Assembly (NCBI GenBank): GCA_964553715.1
Contig: CAZKKY010000025.1
Span: 1 to 12,474, forward strand
Source of the DNA: JAGOJE01 sp964553715
GTDB lineage: Bacteria; Pseudomonadota; Alphaproteobacteria; Rickettsiales; Rickettsiaceae
DNA: 12,474 bases
Direction of reading: 5' to 3'
Shown here piece by piece: positions 7,946 to 12,474 of the stretch; the stretch's first letter is position 1, and each line of letters begins with the position of its first letter. The translations under genes and the position numbers were made by a program. Under the pieces are notes generated by a model. It was not told where the DNA came from. It saw nothing but the letters and a program-made list of their open reading frames with translations, and did no database searches.

Positions 7946-7976
7946 TTGACATGAATAATAACCTATGGTTTATGAA
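7946..7976 (+). promoter_or_regulatory. promoter with perfect -35 for the third operon
   Basis: TTGACA at 7946-7951 matches the sigma70 -35 consensus exactly. The -10 is poor: TTTATG at 17 nt spacing (7969-7974) or TATGAA at 19 nt spacing (7971-7976). A start near 7981-7983 would place the hairpin at 7982-7997 at the very 5' end of the transcript. A promoter strong at -35 but weak at -10 may need an activator. Confidence 0.5.
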
Positions 7977-7981
7977 ACAGC

Positions 7982-7997
7982 GTTGTAGGGATACAAC
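7982..7997 (+). promoter_or_regulatory. perfect 6-bp hairpin in the leader
   Basis: GTTGTA, a GGGA loop, then TACAAC form a perfect 6-bp stem, with no T-run after it, so it is not a terminator. It lies at or just after the predicted transcript start, 28 nt before the AGGAGG. It could protect the 5' end of the mRNA or be a short palindromic operator. Confidence 0.45.
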
Positions 7998-8024
7998 TAA
8001 TAATTTAATATTAATATTTAATTT

Positions 8025-8030
8025 AGGAGG
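8025..8030 (+). promoter_or_regulatory. consensus ribosome binding site AGGAGG
   Basis: AGGAGG lies 7 nt before the ATG at 8038. It decides this start over the in-frame ATG at 7951, which overlaps the -35 box. It is the best Shine-Dalgarno match in the window. Confidence 0.75.
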
Positions 8031-8037
8031 TTTAATA

Positions 8038-8412
8038 ATGCAACACAGAATAAATGCTCTAACAACGCGCATCAATTCTATGAATGCTAGTTCTGTTATA
8101 AACAGCAATACGAATATAGGTGGGCTTAATGCGCAGTTAACCAGTGTAACACAAAATGCTAATCAAAAAAGCCAGGCCAATGCTAGTTTGGCTAGTCAGC
8201 TTGCACAACTTAGGGTTCAACTTACAGAAAAAAATGCAGAATGTGCATCTTTAGAAAGGCAAAAGCAGTCTAATCAAGATATGGTTTCAAAAATTCAGTC
8301 TTATTTGAGTGATTTTCAGGATCTAAATAATGACTCAAATATATTTTATGAGGAATTGGAACAGTCTCTGGTGGGCAATTTAACTCAGTTATCAGTGGAG
8401 GAAATATCATGA
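8038..8412 (+). CDS. small coiled-coil protein
   Basis: The 124-aa protein belongs to no family I recognise. It is Gln/Asn/Ser-rich. Residues about 28-95 show heptad-like spacing of hydrophobics (LNAQLTSV, SLASQLAQLRVQL, ECASLERQ, MVSKIQSYL) consistent with a coiled coil, and the C-terminus is acidic. There is no signal peptide and no membrane segment. It opens the third unit behind a strong ribosome site and shares an ATGA stop/start with the following ankyrin-like gene, so the two products are probably made in fixed ratio. The downstream protein also has a helical, Ser/Asn/Gln-rich segment near residues 92-145. Pairing of the two, or a chaperone-like role for this one, is a reasonable guess without direct evidence. 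Confidence 0.85.
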   Translation: MQHRINALTTRINSMNASSVINSNTNIGGLNAQLTSVTQNANQKSQANASLASQLAQLRVQLTEKNAECASLERQKQSNQDMVSKIQSYLSDFQDLNNDSNIFYEELEQSLVGNLTQLSVEEIS

Positions 8413-10223
8413 CAATAAAAGATATTTTATTAGAAAAATTAAAAGATGCTAGGTATGTTAAAATTTTTAATCTTTCTGGTCCTAAAGGTTTTGCACCTAT
8501 AAAAATTTGCTTACCACATAACAATTCGTCCACTGATTCTTGTGACGTAACATTATTGAGTGGAGGAAGTATTCCTGGTATCGGAGGTCCTGGTGGAATA
8601 AATGTTATAAATGGGAGGATAGTGCAACTCCCAAATGGATGGACTACAAGTGAAACCATCATTAACCAATCTGACATTTTATCAGAAGTAGAAACCGCTC
8701 TTGATACTATATCTAAGATTGATGATAAGAACAACGAAGTAAGTAACTATAATGTTTCTAACAGCCAGTTAACACAAGATATAAACAGTGTTAGTCAGCA
8801 AATATCTTCTGCAAATTCTAAAGCATTAAAGTTGCACAGTCAAGTTGACCCATCTAGACCTATAGAAGATACAATAAGCTCTCTAAATCTGAAGCAGAAA
8901 ACGCACATATTGTTTAAAGCGTTGAATGCTAGAGATGTAGATTCTAAGGCAATTTCTTCGGCTATTATGAAAACAAGTTTTGATCCTCATTATATTGATA
9001 AAAATGGTTACTCTATTGTAGATTTTGCTATAAAAAGCAATGATGTGCCATTGTTTGAAATACTTGTAAATAATGGGCTTGACTTTAACCATATCATCTC
9101 TGGTAAAACAGTTATTCAATTGGTTTTGGGATCGGGGAATGAATCATTCCTTACTATTGTGTTTGGAACTAACCAAGATTTAACCAAATCCATCATGGCA
9201 ATGGCTCTAAACGGTGATGATTTAGGAGTTGAAGCAATACTTAAATTGAAACCGGAATTTGGTTTTGCAACCATTCATGGCGAACCTTTAGTACATTGTT
9301 TGTTATCAAACGCTAATTATAGCTATAAAACTCTTGAAAAAATGTTAGATATTCCTGGAATGATTGAGCAGGTAAATAGTAAAGGTTTTTCACCGATAGC
9401 TTCTATGATATTAAGAGGAAATAAGGAGGCTGCTGTATTTCTTAGAGATCATGGCGCAAATATAAGTGAAGAGGTAAAAAAAGCAGTAAATACGGATAAT
9501 ATAAAATATCTAATGAAGATAATTGATATTTTTCCCGAGATGCTCAATGAATCTTATGAAGATTTGCCTTTAGGTCATTTTGTTTTGAACTGTGGTAGTG
9601 ATTCTATGCTTGCTTCGCTAGTACAATCTAAGCCTGAAATTGTGAATTTTATAGATTCAAATGATCGAAATTTGGTGGAATCTGCTATTTCAACAGATAA
9701 AATCCTTGGGGCAAAATTTTTAATGAGCGACCCATTGCTTGTTTTTGTTAAATCTGTAGAGAATAACCACATGGACGTCGCATTGAAGATTATATCTATC
9801 GATGAAAAGTTGTTATCCAAACTTATGGATAGTGCGCATACAGAAATAGCAAAGACAGTGCTTACTAACGACAATCTTCTCAAGTTTAATGATATTAATG
9901 GTGATAGTTTAGTACATATTGCTTGCCGAAATGGAAATCAAGAGATGGTGCGCTTTATATTAGATAAGGATCAGTTAAGTCTCGACGTGCAGAACAATTA
10001 TGGAAAAACACCACTACATGTCTTATTAGAAAGTGAGTTAGATAATGTTACAAAGCAACAAATATCAAATGTTATATTAGCTCTACATCCGAATGTTAAT
10101 TTGCAAGATCTAGAACATCATACTCCTGTAGATATTGCAATGAATAATGCTGAGATATTGTCTGTTTTTTATGAGCATGGTCTCTTAGGTATTGAATCTA
10201 CAAAAATTGATGAATTCATCTAA
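8409..10223 (+). CDS. ankyrin-like repeat protein with Gly-rich N-terminal segment
   Basis: 604 aa. Residues 1-85 form an unrecognised N-terminal module with a Gly/Pro-rich loop at 51-64 (GGSIPGIGGPGG). Residues 92-145 are helical and coiled-coil-like. From about 160 onward the protein is built of degenerate ankyrin-type units. The clearest are 197-225 (KNGYSIVDFAIKSNDVPLFEILVNNG), 324-352, 496-525 (NGDSLVHIACRNGNQEMVRFIL), 530-563 (YGKTPLHVLL) and 570-592 (HTPVDIAMNN). Those at the C-terminus are closest to consensus and those in the middle are worn. Ankyrin arrays bind proteins and are common in secreted proteins of intracellular bacteria; no catalytic motif is seen. GGAGGA at 8397-8402 lies 6 nt before the ATG, which overlaps the previous stop by 4 nt (ATGA). 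The next gene begins 27 nt downstream. Confidence 0.92.
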   Translation: MTIKDILLEKLKDARYVKIFNLSGPKGFAPIKICLPHNNSSTDSCDVTLLSGGSIPGIGGPGGINVINGRIVQLPNGWTTSETIINQSDILSEVETALDTISKIDDKNNEVSNYNVSNSQLTQDINSVSQQISSANSKALKLHSQVDPSRPIEDTISSLNLKQKTHILFKALNARDVDSKAISSAIMKTSFDPHYIDKNGYSIVDFAIKSNDVPLFEILVNNGLDFNHIISGKTVIQLVLGSGNESFLTIVFGTNQDLTKSIMAMALNGDDLGVEAILKLKPEFGFATIHGEPLVHCLLSNANYSYKTLEKMLDIPGMIEQVNSKGFSPIASMILRGNKEAAVFLRDHGANISEEVKKAVNTDNIKYLMKIIDIFPEMLNESYEDLPLGHFVLNCGSDSMLASLVQSKPEIVNFIDSNDRNLVESAISTDKILGAKFLMSDPLLVFVKSVENNHMDVALKIISIDEKLLSKLMDSAHTEIAKTVLTNDNLLKFNDINGDSLVHIACRNGNQEMVRFILDKDQLSLDVQNNYGKTPLHVLLESELDNVTKQQISNVILALHPNVNLQDLEHHTPVDIAMNNAEILSVFYEHGLLGIESTKIDEFI

Positions 10224-10239
10224 CAAAACATATACTTGT

Positions 10240-10244
10240 AAGGG
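10240..10244 (+). promoter_or_regulatory. ribosome binding site of the beta-helix gene
   Basis: AAGGG lies 6 nt before the ATG at 10251. The 27-nt gap after the ankyrin-like gene has no room for a full promoter, so this gene is likely read from the upstream transcript. Confidence 0.6.
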
Positions 10245-10250
10245 TAAAAA

Positions 10251-12474
10251 ATGTTTGATTTTGACGTTAGTAGTTGGCAGGCTGTTTTAGAGATAGATTT
10301 GACAGATCTAGAAAGTGGGATGGTTATTCATAACAATCCCACTTCTCCGGCAGAAGCCATATATCTTATTCTTCCAACATCAGATGAGTCTCAGGAACTA
10401 TTCTGGAGTGCTAGTACGATTCTTCATGGACCAATAGCTGATCTAGTATTACTAATTCAAAGTGATTTGGTAATTGCAAACCAGAATTTTCAAACTTTTA
10501 ATAATGTATTAATTAGTGATAATAAGTTTTGTAGAGATGGAAATCAGTTTTTACTTATACAGGAAGAAGAGCATAAGAATTATGATGTATCAATTAGTTA
10601 CTGTAAGGCAAATCACTTACATTTCTTTTGTAGAAGCGTAAACTTTATTGCTAGTGAGTCTATAGGAGATTTTTTTATAAAATTACATGGGAATGATGCG
10701 AAGTTAAAGATTAACGGACAAGGCAATCTAAGATCTATAATAGGTAATGTGATAATACACCCTGATACTAAGCTACAAAAATTTGATATAAATTCTGCTA
10801 ATATTTTACATAGTTTTGATTGCCAAACGGCTGAAGTTCTCTCTATTAAGGATCTTAAGACAGGGTCTGGTCTTTGTAAATTAATAGTCAATACTATAGA
10901 AGAATTAGCAGACTTTCACACTATGAGTGATGAATTAAGAATAGTATCTAGTGATTTAAATATTAGTTCATTCATCGCTCCAAGAGGTAAAATCCATATT
11001 GAGTCTGACAGTTTTATCGAATTTCATAGAAATGGAGATGGTCGTTTCATAGGTTTAGAACTCAATATAGATGTTAGTAAAGCTATAGAAAAAACAATTA
11101 AGCTGCCATTCGGACAAATGAATTTTGATACAATTAACATAAATGGTGCAAGTATATTAGATATATCAGGAAGCTTGAGTGCTGGGGAAATAAAAATAAG
11201 CAATTGTAGTAAGATTAAGATTAATTTTGTTAATGCAGGACACTTTACTTATGAGACAAAAAATGGTCATTTATCATGTGGAGATCATAGTGCTGGTATA
11301 GTCAAAATTGATAGTTTATGGTTGATTGGCAATATCGTAGCAGATTTTTGGGGTCCATCAGAAGTAGATTATTTAGACACAGATTCTGGTCGTTGTAGTA
11401 TAAATGTATATAGCGAATTTAAATCTAGACTTATCAATCTAAATCTTGGTCTTGATCGGAAAGCAGAAACATTCGACTCTGAAAATGAAGGTTATTTTGG
11501 AATTGATATCCGGAATGCTTATGATAGAACAGTTCAAATTGATACTATACTTGCTAAACTTACCAAATTTTATGTAGATGGAGGAATAAGGCTTGGTAGA
11601 GTAATGATTGAACCAATAGATATTAAATATAACCTATTACATGTTGATGTTAAACATAGAAACAAAATCTTTGTTGAAGAATTTTTTGTCAGCTTTGATC
11701 ACAATATAGTTATAGATAAATCTACTGGGAAGATTAGTTTGGTTCAATCTGCTGATAGGTCTATTCAAAGTGGCGAAATTATAACTAATTTTATAGGTGG
11801 ATGTCAGAATTATTTACAAATTCGTGCTGGTAATGGTTTAAGGTTTGATGGTGATGTAAATGTTATCAATGGAGATATAGAATTATTTACTCTATTTAAA
11901 AATCTTTCAGTACGTGGCTCTCTAAAAGCATCAAATCAGATAAGATTATTAGCAATAGAAGGGTCTTTAGATCTTACAGCTCATTGTGACGCTTTTAGTG
12001 TAATTACTTATGTAAAAACAGATTCCTATATATGTAATGCTCATATTAATGCAGCAGAGATTCTATCTAATGTTGTGGGGAAATATGTATTTTTAAATAG
12101 TAATATGAATGCACAAAAAGCTGCTGTTATTAGCCAGAGTGATGATATAATGATTTTATCGTCACAGATTGCTTCTTCTTTATTGGAGATTACATCTAAG
12201 AAGAACATTAAAATCGATAAATCTCAGATAAATGCCAGTGACCAAACATACAGAGGGCAAAATATATACTCTCGATATAGTGCAATATATGGGAATAGTA
12301 ATTTTATTGCTTATGAAGATATAGGGATAGTTAGTTCAGCACTAAAGGGCACGAAAATGACAGCAAGTGCAGGTAATGATATTAGGATAATATTTTCTCA
12401 GACAGGTGTTGATTATATCATAAATAACGCTGGTGGCGATATAACTATTCGTGCTTCTGACATACTTGCAAATG
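10251..12474 (+). CDS. large beta-helix (haemagglutinin-like) protein, 3' end outside window
   Basis: The frame is open without a stop for 741 codons and runs off the right edge. The sequence is a long series of short beta-strand segments with recurring Gly, Asn, Asp and Ser turns, for example ISGSLSAGEIKISN (about 308-321), SVRGSLKASNQIRLLAIEGS (about 554-573) and MTASAGNDIRIIFSQ (about 703-717). This is the style of right-handed beta-helices in filamentous haemagglutinin/CdiA-type proteins, with units of roughly 20 residues that become more regular towards the C-terminal end of the visible part. The N-terminus (MFDFDVSSWQAVLEIDLTDL) has no signal peptide, no hydrophobic segment and no recognisable two-partner-secretion motif, unlike classical FHA proteins. 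Secretion by another route, or a cytoplasmic protein, are both open. It could be an adhesin, a toxin-delivery stalk or a structural filament; the missing C-terminus would decide. Confidence 0.88.
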   Translation, partial: MFDFDVSSWQAVLEIDLTDLESGMVIHNNPTSPAEAIYLILPTSDESQELFWSASTILHGPIADLVLLIQSDLVIANQNFQTFNNVLISDNKFCRDGNQFLLIQEEEHKNYDVSISYCKANHLHFFCRSVNFIASESIGDFFIKLHGNDAKLKINGQGNLRSIIGNVIIHPDTKLQKFDINSANILHSFDCQTAEVLSIKDLKTGSGLCKLIVNTIEELADFHTMSDELRIVSSDLNISSFIAPRGKIHIESDSFIEFHRNGDGRFIGLELNIDVSKAIEKTIKLPFGQMNFDTININGASILDISGSLSAGEIKISNCSKIKINFVNAGHFTYETKNGHLSCGDHSAGIVKIDSLWLIGNIVADFWGPSEVDYLDTDSGRCSINVYSEFKSRLINLNLGLDRKAETFDSENEGYFGIDIRNAYDRTVQIDTILAKLTKFYVDGGIRLGRVMIEPIDIKYNLLHVDVKHRNKIFVEEFFVSFDHNIVIDKSTGKISLVQSADRSIQSGEIITNFIGGCQNYLQIRAGNGLRFDGDVNVINGDIELFTLFKNLSVRGSLKASNQIRLLAIEGSLDLTAHCDAFSVITYVKTDSYICNAHINAAEILSNVVGKYVFLNSNMNAQKAAVISQSDDIMILSSQIASSLLEITSKKNIKIDKSQINASDQTYRGQNIYSRYSAIYGNSNFIAYEDIGIVSSALKGTKMTASAGNDIRIIFSQTGVDYIINNAGGDITIRASDILAN

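Larger units (their letters stand above)
7748..8037 (+). other. 290-bp intergenic region with promoter and leader
   Basis: This is the longest gap in the window. The first 198 bp hold no open frame of note, no tRNA and no strong terminator. The last 92 bp hold a consensus -35 box, a perfect small hairpin, a very A/T-rich stretch with the 12-bp palindrome AATATTAATATT, and a perfect AGGAGG. It therefore looks like the control region of the third unit. Confidence 0.6.

Noticed and set aside
8001..8024. A/T-rich palindromic stretch as a protein-binding site
   Set aside because: AATATTAATATT is a perfect palindrome, but such sequences are expected by chance in an A/T-rich leader, and no second copy was seen.
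7951..8037. Longer start of the coiled-coil gene at ATG 7951
   Set aside because: This ATG overlaps the TTGACA box, and the ATG at 8038 has a perfect AGGAGG.
8270..8734. Minus-strand open frame of 154 codons
   Set aside because: It is antisense to two well-supported genes with good ribosome sites, and its product has no recognisable features.
1..12474. CRISPR arrays, tRNA or rRNA genes, insertion sequences
   Set aside because: No spaced direct repeats, tRNA-like cloverleafs, terminal inverted repeats or transposase motifs were seen on either strand.

Overview
The window is AT-rich, with heavy use of A/T-ending codons, and all eight genes lie on the plus strand. Nothing in it is a housekeeping, metabolic or replication gene. 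The content is a run of medium to large proteins with ankyrin-like and TPR-like helical repeats, coiled coils, acidic Ser/Asp-rich tails, two possible catalytic domains, and the start of a very long beta-helix protein. This mix is typical of the candidate-effector regions of AT-rich intracellular bacteria. A Rickettsiales-type or similar endosymbiont (of a protist or arthropod) is my best guess, inferred from composition and domain style rather than from any marker gene.

Layout. (A) 71-2577: a sigma70-like promoter, then a 571-aa protein with a possible CE-clan cysteine-peptidase-like core, overlapped by a 247-aa protein with an acidic Ser-rich head and a TPR-like middle. (B) 2636-7747: a second promoter, then a 633-aa TPR/ankyrin-like protein, overlapped by a 560-aa protein whose N-terminal part resembles CheD/CNF1-type glutamine deamidases, then 4 nt later a 482-aa protein with a Lys-rich head, short helical repeats and a very acidic tail. 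(C) 7946-12474: a 290-bp spacer with a perfect TTGACA box and a perfect 6-bp hairpin, then a 124-aa coiled-coil protein, a 604-aa ankyrin-like protein (ATGA overlap), and after 27 nt an open-ended beta-helix protein (741+ codons).

Working together. Tight spacing or overlap within each block implies three co-transcribed and partly translationally coupled units. The most economical reading is a locus of secreted or host-directed proteins: helical-repeat proteins for binding host partners, two candidate modifying enzymes, and a large surface or secreted beta-helix protein. This is inference. No secretion signal is visible on any of them, and no function is proven. Domain calls come from reading motifs by eye and need profile or structure searches.
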